From assembly GCA_010279815.1 (NCBI GenBank), contig QEOQ01000522.1, forward strand, positions 120,610 to 184,609: a stretch of 64,000 nt of DNA, written 5' to 3'. The stretch is from Brachionus plicatilis (taxonomy: Eukaryota > Rotifera > Eurotatoria > Ploima > Brachionidae). Under the pieces are notes generated by a model. The model searched no databases, was not told the DNA's origin, and saw only the letters and a list, made by a program, of their open reading frames with translations. Positions within the stretch are counted from its first letter, which is position 1. Each line of letters begins with the position of its first letter. The position numbers and the translations under genes were made by a program. Shown here piece after piece: positions 1-11,168 of the stretch.

Positions 1-747
1 ATTTTTGTTTAGAAATTAGAAAAGATTCAAATGGAGTTTGATATTTTTTGCCAAAATGGATTGGGTTGAAATTTTTTAGGTCTTGATTGATTTGTTGGTG
101 GTTTGATCTGTTCGCGACAAATTTATCAAATAATTTTTCAAAACGGCTTTCAAGCATTTCTACTTTAAGATCGAAGTGGATGTGAGTAATACGGGTTTTG
201 AGCGGATAAATTTTAATTATTTTTAAAATGCGGTTTTGAATTTTTTGACATTCCGATAGGATCTTTTGAGTTGGCGTGGTCATTGCGACGAACAAATAAT
301 CAAAATTTGAGCGAATGAGGCTGTTGTATACGTATGTTGAAAGGGAAGTTCGATTTTTTATTTTTAAAGTTTTTATTCTTTTTATAATGTTTGCCTTACT
401 AAGTATTTTTTTTGAAAGGTTCTCGAGGTGCTTTTTGAAGCTTAGTTTTGGGTCTAGATCATGTCCGAGAAAGCGTGGGAATGGTTCTAATGGAACATTG
501 CTTTTGTTTAGAAGTAGGTTCATTTTATAATTTTTTTCGTAGTTTCGACGATAGCCAGCTGTAGTGAATACAGTATAGACCGTTTTTGAACAGTTGATTT
601 TTAGACCCCAGGTTTTACAGTAGGTTTCAATGATTTTTATGGCTTCTTGTAGAGCGTTTTGAATCGATTTAAGATTTTTATCCGTAAACCAGATAGTTAG
701 GTCATCTGCAAATAGAGCTCTTTGAATTTGATTAGGAAGTTCTTTTA
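1..747 (-). pseudogene. LINE ORF2, RT catalytic FADD motif and C-terminal region
   Basis: Reading the minus strand, the catalytic box ALFADDLTIWF lies at about 685-720, followed by a thumb-like region (KTWGLKINCSKT near 570-620) and the LINE C-terminal stretch to base 1. The 315-530 open frame on the plus strand is a shadow of this region. Fine-scale frame breaks were not resolved. The element certainly extends beyond the window. Confidence 0.75.
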
Positions 748-1916
748 CTACGCTGCTGAAGATACCGAGAACAGGGTTGGGGAGAGGCAGCTCCCTTGTG
801 GTACTCCTGAGTTGATATCTAAGTCTATTGAACTGGAATTTTTGTATTGGACAAAAAATTTTCGATCTCTTAGAAAGTTATGAATCCAATTGTATAGACT
901 TGGGCTAAGGTTAATTGATTTGAGTTTGCTTAAAATGGCATTGTGATTGATTTTATCGAACGCTTTTTCAAGGTCGAAAAATACTACTCCTGTATTAATC
1001 TTATGGTTAAAGCCATCGATAATTGAGTTGTAGAGTCTCAAAAAGTGATCATGAGTACTCATGCTTTTTCTAAATCCTGATTGACATGGGGGGAGAAGTT
1101 TGTTTTTTTCTAACCAAGTAAGCAGCTTATTATTGATTATTTTTTCCATCAATTTTACAATACATGGTATTAATGAGATTGGTCGGTACGAAGAAGCTTT
1201 GTCAGGTGGTTTACCTTTTTTATGGATCATAATGATCTTTGATTTTTCCATTCTTTCGGTAGGTATCCGATTTTGAGAGAAGCGTTAAACAGCCTGAATA
1301 AACGAATAAGCACAGATTTTGGGGAATTTTTGAACACTTTATTATTTATGTTGTCGATACCTGGGGCTGACTTTATATTAATCGATTTTAGCGCGTTTAA
1401 GAATTCATCTTTTGAAATCTTGTCGTTTAAAGGGCACTCAATTTGAACTAGATTTGTCGATGTAAAATCCATTAGTCCGTAGTCTGGAGTGAAAATGTCG
1501 ACTAGATGGCCGCCGAAAATGCTTACAATCTCATCTTCATCGTTTGTAACATTATTGTTGCTTTTAAGAAGTTTTAAATTTGTATCTTTTTGACACAGGC
1601 TTTCGGATTCGTTTAGTTTTTTTAGCAAGTTCCAATGTTTAGAATCTGATTGTTTGAAGTTTTCCAATTGTTTAAATTCGAATCTAATTTTACTTTCGTT
1701 AAATGACTTTGTTCCATTTTTAACTTTTCTACATACGAAATTAAACATTTTTTTTCCATATTCAGTACTATTTTTATTTAATGATCTTTTTAATTTACGT
1801 TTTAGCTTGATAAGATCAACGAGGGCTTTTGGGATTTCAACAGGATTTGTTGCTTTAGTGGCGAATGTTTTGGTTTTTGTTGCGTATTCGAGAGAGGATC
1901 TAAGATCGTTTATCAA
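748..1916 (-). pseudogene. LINE ORF2, spacer and reverse transcriptase fingers/palm
   Basis: Two overlapping open frames (1227-1916 and 748-1251) make up one RT segment broken by a frameshift near 1240. The first carries SAPGIDNINNKVFKN, the usual N-terminal RT motif. The second carries YRPISLI, QSGFRKSMSTHDH, FFDLEKAFDKINH (first catalytic Asp) and SGVPQGSCLSPTLF. A further frame break follows at about 750-765. The copy cannot make active RT. Confidence 0.88.
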
Positions 1917-2000
1917 GGCAGTAGCTTCGTTTTCTATTTCGTCTATGGTGTTTAGATTGTTTGGAGGTGTTTTTTTACTGATCTCGTTTCTGAAGATGTC

Positions 2001-2705
2001 TCAGTTAACTCTTTTAATTGTGAAGGATCTTTTTGTGATTTGAAGGTTTTTAAAAACGGTGATTGTTGGTTGATGGTCGCTTATGGTATGATTCAGGACT
2101 TTGTGGTATTGGAAATTGTTCATCATTGAGCTAGAGGTAATGGATAGATCAATAACTGATTTTCCTCGTAGATATGTGGGTTTTGGACAGTTTAGAATAT
2201 GGCTGTTGGATTTTGATAAGAAGTTCTCAAGGCTCAAACCATTTGCGTTGTCGTCCTTACAGTGCCAGATTTTGTTTTTACAATTGAGGTCGCCAATAAT
2301 GATGTAGTTTTTGTAGTTTGAAGCAATATGTTCTAAGAGAGATTCGTTTAATTTAGTGGACGGACTTGAGTAAATTGAAAAGATTGAAATTTTATCGTTT
2401 TGACAAACAGGGATTTCTATTCCAACAGCGTTTTCTGATAACAGTTGGTTCTTTAGTGGAATTTCTGTGGCAAAAATGTTCGATTTTATACAAATTGCAG
2501 CGCCGCCGCCGCGTCTACCAATTCTGTCGGAACGGAAAGTGTGATATCCTGGAATGTTGAATTGTTTGTTTGGTTTAAGAAACGTTTCATTTAAACTGAT
2601 AATATCTATTTTGTAGATATTGGCCATGTGGGTAAGTTGGATAGTTTTTGATTCAGAGTCAATCGATAGAATGTTTATATGCAGAATTTTTAGACTATTG
2701 ATCAT
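2001..2705 (-). pseudogene. LINE ORF2, endonuclease part
   Basis: Open frame encoding an exonuclease-endonuclease-phosphatase domain. Family hallmarks visible are LKILHINI at the start, an SLNET motif (metal-binding Glu), the SDRIGRRGGGAAICIK block, IIGDLNCKN (catalytic D-x-N) and the terminal SDHQP, where the His acts as general base. This domain nicks target DNA to prime reverse transcription. The open frame continues upstream to 2801, but the first Met placed like an ORF2 start is at 2705, overlapping the ORF1 stop. The frame closes at 2001 just after the endonuclease, whereas an intact ORF2 would continue into RT. Confidence 0.85.
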
Positions 2706-3405
2706 CGTTGCAGAACATTTCGTTTTCTGATTCGATAGTATTTGATTCATTGTTCTCATCAGAAGAGGGCTGACGAAGATAAGATTCGAACATTTTGGCA
2801 AATAGCGGTCCGAAGTGGTGAGAAATTATGTTGATAAGGTATTGTGGGTTTTCATAGATTGATTCGTGAATGATGTTTAAGTCTTTGACAATGTCTATCA
2901 TGAGCATAATGAGCTTAGTCACTGGGGTGGCTATTTGTTGTGAGGTTAGGTTTCCAGAATGGTTTGGTGCTGCGGATTCAACTCGGTAAGTTTTAGATAC
3001 TGTTCTTTTAGTCTTTTTGTCAAGAGTCTCTTTTTTTCTTTTAACTTCTTCGATCATATGACTGCATGATTTACTGACAGATGAGTGTTTTTCCCCGCAA
3101 TTGGAGCATTTAAATTGGTTTGGGTCGGTGATTCTACAGTTTTTGTGGGAATGATCATTTGCACATCTCAGACATGTAGGTTTTTTTTTTATATCGGGAC
3201 AGCTTGTTATGAAGTGCCCAAATTTTTGGCAGTGGTAGCATTGGTCAGGTTGAATATCAAATTTCCATGGTGAGATTTTGATGTAAGAATGGCCAATTCT
3301 AATTTTTTTTTCTTCTACAGTTTTAGTAAATGTCTCGCGATCGTTTATTATAGCCTTGATAATATTTGTAGGTTGGTTTGAGCTTTTCTTCTTGATTCTT
3401 AACAT
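2695..3405 (-). CDS. LINE ORF1, zinc-knuckle nucleic-acid-binding protein
   Basis: 236 codons. Residues 56-115 hold three CCHC-type knuckles in a row; the first reads CYHCQKFGHFITSC, followed by CLRCANDHSHKNC and CSNCGEKHSSVSKSC. The first ~45 residues look like the tail of the RRM-like domain that usually precedes the knuckles in Jockey-type ORF1 proteins, so the N terminus is missing or lies in the shifted frame upstream. Such proteins coat the element RNA and help bring it to the nucleus. The C-terminal 60 residues are acidic and Ser/Asn-rich. Its stop codon overlaps the likely ORF2 start (ATGATCAATAG, about 2695-2705), an arrangement known from LINEs that translate ORF2 by reinitiation. 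Confidence 0.8.
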   Translation of the reverse strand: MLRIKKKSSNQPTNIIKAIINDRETFTKTVEEKKIRIGHSYIKISPWKFDIQPDQCYHCQKFGHFITSCPDIKKKPTCLRCANDHSHKNCRITDPNQFKCSNCGEKHSSVSKSCSHMIEEVKRKKETLDKKTKRTVSKTYRVESAAPNHSGNLTSQQIATPVTKLIMLMIDIVKDLNIIHESIYENPQYLINIISHHFGPLFAKMFESYLRQPSSDENNESNTIESENEMFCNDDQ

Positions 3406-3520
3406 TGTGGGTATTTTGTAGTTTCTAGCATGTAATTTTTGTTATCAACGTCGTCGACATCAAAATCTGTTCTTAAATTTGATCATGAACTTAAATTTTC
3501 CCTAAAGCGTAGAAAAAATT

Positions 3521-4283
3521 GATTCACTTTTGTTCTACTGTTATTTATTTTGTTAGTTTTTTTATGCAAAATAAATGGTGATAGAAGATTGATTTAAAAA
3601 AGACTTAATCTATTTTTATTATGAATGAAAATATTAAGTTGATTCTTAATTAATAAAGTCGAATATAAAAAAATTACCACTGTGGCTAAATTAAAAAACA
3701 TTTTTTTGCAAAATTTTGAGATCAAATCTCACAAATTTTAAATGCGCAATTAGATTGCATTGAAGGTTTTGAATTTCGAAATATCAAGAAAAATTTATAT
3801 CTAGATAAATTTGTAATATTTGATAAAAAGGCGTATTTGATATTTTAATATAATAATAACGCCTCGCATATATAAAGCTCTGCTTCACCTTTCTTTAAAA
3901 AGTTAAAAAGAGATCGAAAGCTGATAGAGTCATGACTCCACCGGAATTTTTAGATATGAAAAAAAGGAGATTGAGTTCCCAGTTACAAGAAAATTCATAA
4001 ATTTTTTAAAAAAATTTCGTTTTTTTATCGAAAATATTTCGTTAAAGATGGACAAAATTTTCGGAAAAAATTCGAATTTTCTTAGTCGAAAATTTTCGAA
4101 AAAAATTCGAATTTTCCAACCGTAATTTACGCTTTTTTTCAATTTTAATTAAAAAATAATCAAAAAAATTATGTATTTCATTAATTTTATTTAACAAAAA
4201 TCTATTTTTTAATACCTAAAAAAAAATCTTTTTAATTATTTAGAAGATTCGGAGCATGTTGATAATAATGATTGAGAATGTGT
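3521..4283. other. AT-rich spacer
   Basis: No gene seen. Contains long A and T runs and runs of TTTTCGAAAAT-like words around 4010-4130; the minus-strand open frame there (3930-4142) is low complexity and not credible as a gene. Confidence 0.5.
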
Positions 4284-5358
4284 TTAAGCTTTTTCCAATT
4301 TAGTCAGTTGTTTTTTAGCTTCGCTGCATAAGCTTCTTGTAACAACTTTAAACTCGGACTCGGAAAATGAAGACCTTTTTGATTGAAGAAAATCTTAAAA
4401 AAAAATTAAGATTTATTAAAATTTATTTAAGTAAATTACCTTTGCATGCATTTAATATTGGAAAATTAGCTCGAATCCATGCTTCGTTATTCTTTGCCCA
4501 AATTTCATGGTCAACCAGTGCTGATGCCATTTGACGGAAAATACCAGTATTCGACTCATTGTTATTTATTAGTCTATTAACCTGTTGGTGTAAAATTTCA
4601 CTCATAAACAGTCCTGGATATTTTTGACTAATTTGGATTTCTTTAGAAGAATTTCCAAAAATATGAACTTCATTTCTTTCTTCGTTACTACCCAAGAACT
4701 TTAATGTCTGAACCGCTAGATCTATTTGTTTTTTTACCAAGTCTTTATCTTTAAAAAAAATTGAAAACAATATCATTAAATTTATAAATCTTACCAGTTA
4801 CTTGGCGTATTGTTTGTTACAATAATAATATTCATCAAATTTTAAACCAAATTTTTCATATTGATTAATAAAACTAATCAAAGATTCAATTGATTTTGGA
4901 AGTTTTACTCCTGGTATAATATTAAGAAGATCTAATAATTCATTTAAACATAATTTGGTCATTTTATTTTTTAAATAAATTTTTAACAAATTTTTTCCTA
5001 GTTTAAGAGATAAGTCTGAATTATCTTCTTTTTTTTCAGCACTGTTTATCGTCAGAATATTTGTAAAATATTCTTCACTACTTACATGAATATTTGAATT
5101 AGAAAATTTTGTAGTAGCATCATCAAAAATCCCTTTTTCCATGACTGATAAAAAATTATTGTCCGAACAAATTGGTTTTTGTAATGGCTGACGAGAAGCA
5201 TGATTATTTTTGCTAGCGCATTCACTAATTTTGGTGGTGTCATAAATCATTGCAGCGCATTCATTTTGATCAAGGTATTTTCTTTGCATTCTATTTTGTG
5301 TAGTGCGTGGTATTTCTCCATTAAAATCGAGGCGTAAATATTTTCTTCTAAAAGACAT
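4284..5358 (-). CDS. Three-exon gene of unknown function, possible BEN-like C terminus
   Basis: Proposed exons on the minus strand are 5358-4821, 4748-4440 and 4393-4284. The second junction is convincing: donor GTAATT after 4440, acceptor TTTAAG before 4393, frame kept, ending in a Lys-rich tail and stop at 4284. The first donor (GTAACA after 4821) is weaker and removes a YYYC-containing end of the open frame, so exon 1 may instead end a little later. Start at 5358 (MSFRRKYL) follows an AT-rich leader; an upstream in-frame Met at 5433 is also possible. Exon 1 is polar with a Leu-rich segment near its end. The last 90 residues (ALVDHEIWA, FSESEF) recall BEN-domain proteins only weakly. I do not assign a function; it could be an accessory gene of a lost transposon. 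Confidence 0.45.
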
Positions 5359-5433
5359 CTTTTTAAAAATTAATATAAAGCTAAAATTTTTAGAATAAGC
5401 TAGCATTGAAATTTTAAATAGATATTGAGCCAA

Positions 5434-5837
5434 TGCCTTGTAAAAACTAATTTATCCGTTGTTTATTTTGATTTTTGATTCGGAAAAAATTGGATAAAAA
5501 TAAATAATAAAAAATTACCAGATGCTTAAAAATACAGAAGGAAAAAAAAACACACAACAAAATAAGATGATAAGACCAGAAAAAAACATAGAACATTTTT
5601 AATTTATTATAATTTATTCAACTGGATATTATAATTTCCATTGGATAGTTTTCATTTTAAGGATAAAATTAGACTCATAATAAAAAGTTAATTGATTGAT
5701 TGATAGTTCAAAATGATCTATCTGCAATCCTCAATCTGCTTTTGTTTTCAATCCTATGTTCGAAGAATAGAAATACTTGTTCGCTGTTTAGTTTTTAGTT
5801 TTTCGATCCTTGTTTGTAATCTGAGCAGTATTATCTT
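5434..5837. other. Spacer without recognised features
   Basis: AT-rich, A-runs near 5540 and a short run of TTGAT words near 5690. Nothing supportable. Confidence 0.5.
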
Positions 5838-6308
5838 TTTAATTTTGACAAATGTGACATTCTTAAACATAGGGAGCTACATGATTTGAAAATTAAATTT
5901 TAAAATTCACACCAGTCGCTAATTTGCTTTTTGATCAGACTTGGGCAAAAGTCAAAAAAAAAGTCATTCTAAAGTCTTTTCAACGTCAAGTCAATTGACT
6001 TGACTTTGATAAACAGATAAATAAATAAATTTGCAAAATTTTTTTGTTAACAAAAAAAAATGAAAAAATTAAAAAAAAAAGTCAATTGACTTTTTTTAAA
6101 ATTTTTTCAATAGATCAATCGGAAAGATAAAAAAAATATTTAACGAAAATTTTGGAAAATACTATGAAAAAATTTCGTATTGTTTAATTTTTTTAATTTT
6201 TAAGTCCTATTGGACTCTATCAAAAAGCAAATTAGCGACTGGTGTGAAATTTAATTTCAAATCATGTAGCTTACTATGTTTATGTAAGTCACATTTGTCT
6301 AAATTAAA
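5838..6308. mobile_element. Foldback/MITE with ~100-bp terminal inverted repeats
   Basis: The left end (from TTTTTAATTTTGACAAATGT) and the right end match as inverted repeats over about 100 bases, including ACATGATTTGAAA and the block CACCAGTCGCTAATTTGCTT, with a few mismatches and small gaps. The ~250-bp centre is A/T runs plus short repeats of the word AAGTC. No coding capacity. This is the structure of a non-autonomous DNA transposon. Confidence 0.8.
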
Positions 6309-7080
6309 AAAAAACAAAAATATTTAGTGAAATTTTTTCGGAATATTTTTGAAAAATTCTTATTTTAAAAATTTTCCGAAAATTTTGCGAATTATTTTCG
6401 AAATTTTTGAGTTTTTTCGAAAATTTTCGAAAAATTTTCGTTAATACTATTAACTGGGTTTAAAAAAAGTCAATTTTTCTAGAAAAATTCGTTTAATCAG
6501 AGTGTTTTCAAATGCGGTTCATCACTTGCTAAAGATTTAAGATTATTCAGTCTTACTATCTTTTTATTTGAGTAAATGGAGTGAGCTCAGTCAAATCTGA
6601 TAATCTAAATTTTATTGAATTTTTTAAAAAAGTTTGGAAAAAGAAATAAATCTTTTTAAGATAAATAAGATACAAAGATATAAATAGGCTCCACTTTTTA
6701 AAAAAGGGTTGACCCTCTTTTTTATGTTCTGAACTGTATAAATTTCTGCTATTTTTGTCTTACATAAAATTAGGCACAAAAATTTCTGTAACATTTATCA
6801 TTCATTTCCCATGGAACAGAAAATTTAAATATTTTACGAAAAATAACGTTAAATTTATTAAAAACTTTTAATTATTTAAAAAATATTATGCGCTGAATTT
6901 TTGAAGCACTTAGATATCAAAATTTTAAGTTTCTTTTTTGTTAAAACTCTCAATATTCAGATGTGTTGTGTTGATAATGAGACTCTTTTAGTGCCCCAAA
7001 ATAATAAATTGTAGTCATGATTTAATAAAAGCTGCTTAAAAAATATTTTAAGCAGCTTTTATTGCTCTTTAGGATTGTCT
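6309..7080. other. Spacer without recognised features
   Basis: AT-rich; a short hairpin (AAAGCTGCTTAAAAAATATTT and its inverse) lies at about 7028-7062. No gene seen. Confidence 0.5.
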
Positions 7081-8160
7081 GTAAATTGTCCCCGAAATAA
7101 TTAATACCCGTGAATTTATCCCCGTTGAATTTATACCAGTTTAAAAAATAAGGAAATTGTCCCCGAATCAAAATATGCCCAAAATAATTTATTCCCTTTT
7201 CGAAAATCTGGAAATAATCCCCGTTGAAATAATTTCCGTAACCAAAAAAATTAGACCAGTTAAATTTTTTGTAGTAAAATATTTAATTGTCCAATTAAAT
7301 TATATTGTTTAATAATTCGATAATAAAAAAAACTGAAGTTTTTTTTCCCTTTTATTCAAAACATGATCTAAAACTATTTAAGAACTCACAAGTTTATTTA
7401 AGCTAAATTGAGAAATCCATTTTTTTTCTTATTACTTTATTATAATTTTTTTTTAATTGTATAAAAATGGCCAAATTTGTCCAAATAATCTTTCGAAATC
7501 AAAAAATTTTGGCACAGTGAAAGCGATAGCGACGAAGAGTTTGATTACATCAAAAGTTTAAAAAATAATCAAGTTCTTGAAAAAAGTCGAGAAAAAGTTT
7601 CTTTGGAATCAAATACATCAAAACGTTTAGTTGAGTTAACCTAAGATGCTATTAATAATGAAATTTAACATTATTGGAAATCCAACAATTTCAAACGTAA
7701 ACGTATCAACAAAAATGACATTAAGTTTGCAACTAACCGTCTAAAAAAAAATTCGCATTGAAGAGACAAACAATATGCACCTTGCGTTCTTAGAACGAAA
7801 TCGTGATCAAGTTTAATTTTTTTAAAAATTTTCTCTAATTTCATTAAAAAAAAAAATTTTCTTTTATTTCTTTTCAATTCGTCAAATAAATTTTTATTAA
7901 ATAACCAATTGAATATTTCTTATCTCTTTAAAAACAGGAATCAAAAAATCGGGGACGATTTCCAGTTAATATTAATTTTTATTTTAGTCCTTTTTTTAGA
8001 TATAATTTACTTTGGGAATAATTTGCCACGGGAATGATAAAAACGGGGATAATTTTCAGTTAATATTAATTTTTATTTTAGTTATTTTTCGGATATAATT
8101 TACTTTGGGAATAAAATGCCACGGGAATGAAAAAAACGGGGATAATTTACAAAAGACCCT
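7081..8160. mobile_element. DNA element of a CCCCG-ended family, with decayed coding remnants
   Basis: The ends are inverted: GTAAATTGTCCCCG at 7081 and its counterpart CGGGGATAATTTAC before 8150. Inside each end the words TATCCCCGTTGAA and CGGGGATAATT recur several times, pointing outwards. 7945-8155 also holds a direct tandem duplication of about 90 bp. The centre has scraps of plus-strand coding sequence (an acidic Ser/Asp/Glu stretch at 7525-7640 and a Lys/Asn-rich stretch at 7660-7730) ended by stops. The element resembles the one at 15452-17997. Superfamily not identified. Confidence 0.6.
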
Positions 8161-9138
8161 TTTTAGTAATTATTCTTTGGCGATGATATTTGACTTATTT
8201 CTTTTAAATAAAGTAATTTTTTTATTTGTAATTATTTGTGAACGTAATATCACCTAACCCGAGAACATGAACTGTTTACCTAATATGTGAACATATGTTC
8301 ACCTAACCAACTAGACCCAAACTTTCTATAGAGCTTTTCACAGAAATAACTAGGAGATGTAGAAAAAAAAATATTCTAGATGGTGATCTCAATTCTAAAG
8401 CAAAAAAATAAGGCTGTTTTGCAGAGAATGAGAATGGTCTCATCCTTAAGAAAACCCTTAGCACCTTTCTGTAATTAATGACGTTACTAAATTCACATCA
8501 TTCTTCAGTAAAAAATGATATAAAAAAGGTGAAAATAAGTAAAAAAAAAAAAAAAAGTAAAACATAAACCTTATTAAAATTTAATTATTTTCAAAAAAAA
8601 ATTGTTTTATTAATTTATTTTTTTAAACTTTTGGAAAATTTTAAATATTTATTTTTTATTTTTATTTGTCTTTTTTTTTTTTGCTAGGAAGCTCTATTAT
8701 TTGTTTTGCTTTCTTTTTACCATTTTTTACTTAAAAAAATGTGAATTTACAAAAATTACGTAATTTTACGTAAAATTGTTTAACAAAAAAATGACTTCTT
8801 TTTATCGAACAAAATTGAAAAAATTCCAAAATTCTTCGAAAAAAAAAAAAACTCATAATTTTTGGCCCTTTTACAATTAGCGTAAAAAAGTAGAAATCAA
8901 GGTATTTTAACATAAATTTTCGAATTTTTCAGATAAATTTCGTAAATTTACAAAAGAAAATTTTCCAAAAATTACATAAAGTTCTACTTTTTTACGTGAT
9001 TTTCCGTAAAAATTACCAAAGAAATCAAATCAAATCATTACTGTATCTACATTATGCCTTTTTTTTTAAATATTTGAAAAGCTTTTAGCTAGACAAATAA
9101 ATAAATATTTTGAGATAAATTAACTTTTTTATAGTGGG
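8161..9138. other. AT-rich spacer with a MITE scrap
   Basis: About 8234-8320 carries GAACGTAATATCACCTAACC, GAGAACATGAACTG and TTCACCTAACC, words shared with the foldback family at 22400-24765. The rest is A/T runs with TTACGTAAAATT words; the open frame at 8731-8913 (minus) is low complexity. Confidence 0.45.
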
Positions 9139-9267
9139 CGGCATGGTTGTATGTCTACCTACTTATGTCAAACAGCTCTTCATGAGTTCATATCTTTCTT
9201 AAATGAAGCTATCGATCTAAAGCTTCTTTACCTGTCTCGATTTATAGATTTTAGAAAGGCTAAATAA
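9139..9267 (+). pseudogene. LINE reverse transcriptase fragment
   Basis: A 42-codon stretch reads through CMSTYLCQTALHEF and LNEAIDLKLLYLSRFIDFRKA before a stop at 9265. This matches the RT segment leading to the F-x-D-F-R-K-A-F-D catalytic box of CR1/L2-type elements. No other part of the element is found nearby; it is an isolated relic. Confidence 0.6.
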
Positions 9268-10020
9268 TCCATAAATGATAAATCCTTTGTTACTCTTACT
9301 TAAACTTTTTCACTAGTTACAAATGAATCTCGAATAATTCAATTGACAGGCTGGTACTAAAATTCTGAAATTCAGTACTTTTAAGTTGCCTAAATAAAAC
9401 ATCAACTTAATATACAATCAAGCATTTAAATCTTTAGGTTTTTAAGTATTTGAATAACTTGACAATAATTTATGAAGAGTTAATCATAAATGAATGAAAA
9501 AATAAATGAAGAGTTAATCAATCTCTAAAAAGGCAGGAGCACTAGCCTGTCAATTAACCTAGAACTAGACCTAAAGAAAAAAAATTTTTGGTTGAAAAAA
9601 AGGCGAATTTGGTTAAGGAAATAAAATTTTTTGAAAAAAAACAAAATTTCGACAAATTCGCGTATATAAAAATTGACGAAGATCTGCCTATTTAATATGG
9701 AAAATTTAATTAATTCTCTTTGCTAAAATTATTTCCCTCTTTTTGTAATCATGCATGCAATGGGATGATGAGTTAAAATTTTTGAAGCTGCTTTAAGGAA
9801 AAAAATATTATCGAAGCTAAAAATTGTCAAATTTAGATTTTTTTTCAAACAAATTAAAAAATTTTCTTTAATTTGCATAAAAGAGGTCTTTATTGTGAAT
9901 TTATTAAATCAAATTATTAAACAGAATTTTTTCAACTTTTCATTCATACTAGGATTTAAACAAAAAGAAAATTAAACATTAATACTTTTTCTTGAAGATC
10001 ATAACTTCTTAACTGCTAAA
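9268..10020. other. Spacer without recognised features
   Basis: AT-rich, with a local direct repeat of AATGAAGAGTTAATCA at about 9470-9520. No gene seen. Confidence 0.5.
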
Positions 10021-11168
10021 AAGGGTTGTCCCTAAAATGCGGAATCGGAAGAGAGATACCTAATATTCGGAAAGGGAAGATTTTTATTTTATTATATTAT
10101 ATTAAAAAAATCTAGGTTATTATTAATAAAAACAAGTGAATCTAATCGATTAATAAAATTTATATTAAAAAAAAAAAATTATTTTAAGCACAATTCCCAA
10201 CAAACCATGAACCAAGTTGACTTACATTTTTTTTTTCATTTGGCCTAAGGCATTTTATATGTGAAACATTTTCTCAATTCAATAATTTTTACTACTTCAT
10301 AATGGATTTTACAATTCAAACTAAATAAAAAAATTTCAAAATTTTATTTTTCCAATTCCGCATTTTATTTTTATAGATTCCGCTTCCGCATTATAGAAAA
10401 TCTAATTTCATTATTATTATTATTAATCTGCAACTAGCCTAATGGCTTGCGGAGCTTGGAAAACAAATTTTACCAAGCTATGGCAGATAAATTTCTATTA
10501 AATTAGCACGAATTAAATTTATCATATGTGTTCTTGAACGAATTTGTTGAAGTTGCAATTTTTATTTCTTCTGGCAAGCTATTCCATAATGGTACTGTTC
10601 GATTAGAAAAGAAGTTGTCTCTGACTGAGCAATTCTTAACAAGCTGTCTATAAAGTTTTGTCTTGAGTATCTCGTTGAGCCTGCCGGTCCATGATTCTCG
10701 TAAGTGGATGATACCAAGATACTTGGTTGAAATTTTTTTTTAATTTGTAAAGTTGAATCATGTCACCTCTTTCCCTTCTCTTTTCCAGTGTTGTTAATCC
10801 TAGATGAAGTAGTCGTTCATCGTATTTTTTATTTCTCAGTGATGGAACACTTTTAGTTGCTCGTCTCTGCACTTTTCTATATGCTTGATGTCTTGTTTCC
10901 TGTTCGGATTCTATGCAGCAACTGCATACTCTAGTCTCTGGACATGTGATGTATATAAGACTTTGAAGGTTTTGGCCTTCCATTTTGTAAAAGTTTTTTT
11001 AAGATTCCCGAGGACTATGTTCGATTTAACTACAATATTTCGTATGTGGTCATTCCACTTTAGATTGTCTTTTATTGTGATTCCCAAGTCTCTCTCAATT
11101 TCATGACGATTTTCCGCATTTTAGGGTCACTTTCCGCTCTGCTTCCGCATTTAGGAACAACCGCTTGA
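10021..11168. mobile_element. Foldback element split by a LINE insertion
   Basis: The left edge (GGGTTGTCCCTAAAATGCGG) and the right edge (AAATGCGGAAGCAGAGCGG on the opposite strand) are inverted copies of a short terminal repeat with GCGGAA words. Between them lies the LINE 3' fragment described separately (10415-11112), so the LINE landed inside an older non-autonomous DNA element. No transposase remains. Confidence 0.55.
10415..11112 (-). mobile_element. 5'-truncated CR1/L2-type LINE, 3' end
   Basis: The minus strand at 10648-11106 encodes the C-terminal end of a LINE RT: RDLGITI with the following KWNDHI, then (111-codon open frame) [40 protein letters not shown] and a short tail. One stop lies near 10915-10985 between the two pieces. 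The ~220-bp 3' UTR ends with an ATT-repeat tail at 10415-10430, the short-repeat 3' end typical of CR1/L2 elements. Only the last fifth of the element is present, as expected from abortive target-primed reverse transcription. Confidence 0.8.

Larger units (their letters stand above)
1..3520 (-). mobile_element. Jockey/CR1-type LINE, degenerate, running off the left edge
   Basis: A non-LTR retrotransposon read right to left. In order it has an ORF1 with three zinc knuckles, an apurinic-type endonuclease, a spacer region and a reverse transcriptase whose C-terminal part reaches base 1, so the 3' UTR lies outside the window. ORF2 is broken between 1916 and 2001, near 1240 and near 750. ORF1 seems frame-shifted near 3415: an open frame upstream of the annotated Met continues the same type of protein, and homology fades by about 3500. 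This is a dead copy, not a host gene. The assignment is firm at the level of LINE with endonuclease; the exact clade is a guess from the RT motifs. Confidence 0.9.

Noticed and set aside
7671..7877. 68-codon minus ORF in the CCCCG element
   Set aside because: Phe/Lys-rich composition effect; the plus-strand scraps in the same place look more like real coding remains.
8731..8913. 60-codon minus ORF
   Set aside because: Low-complexity Phe/Lys run in A/T-rich DNA without any motif.
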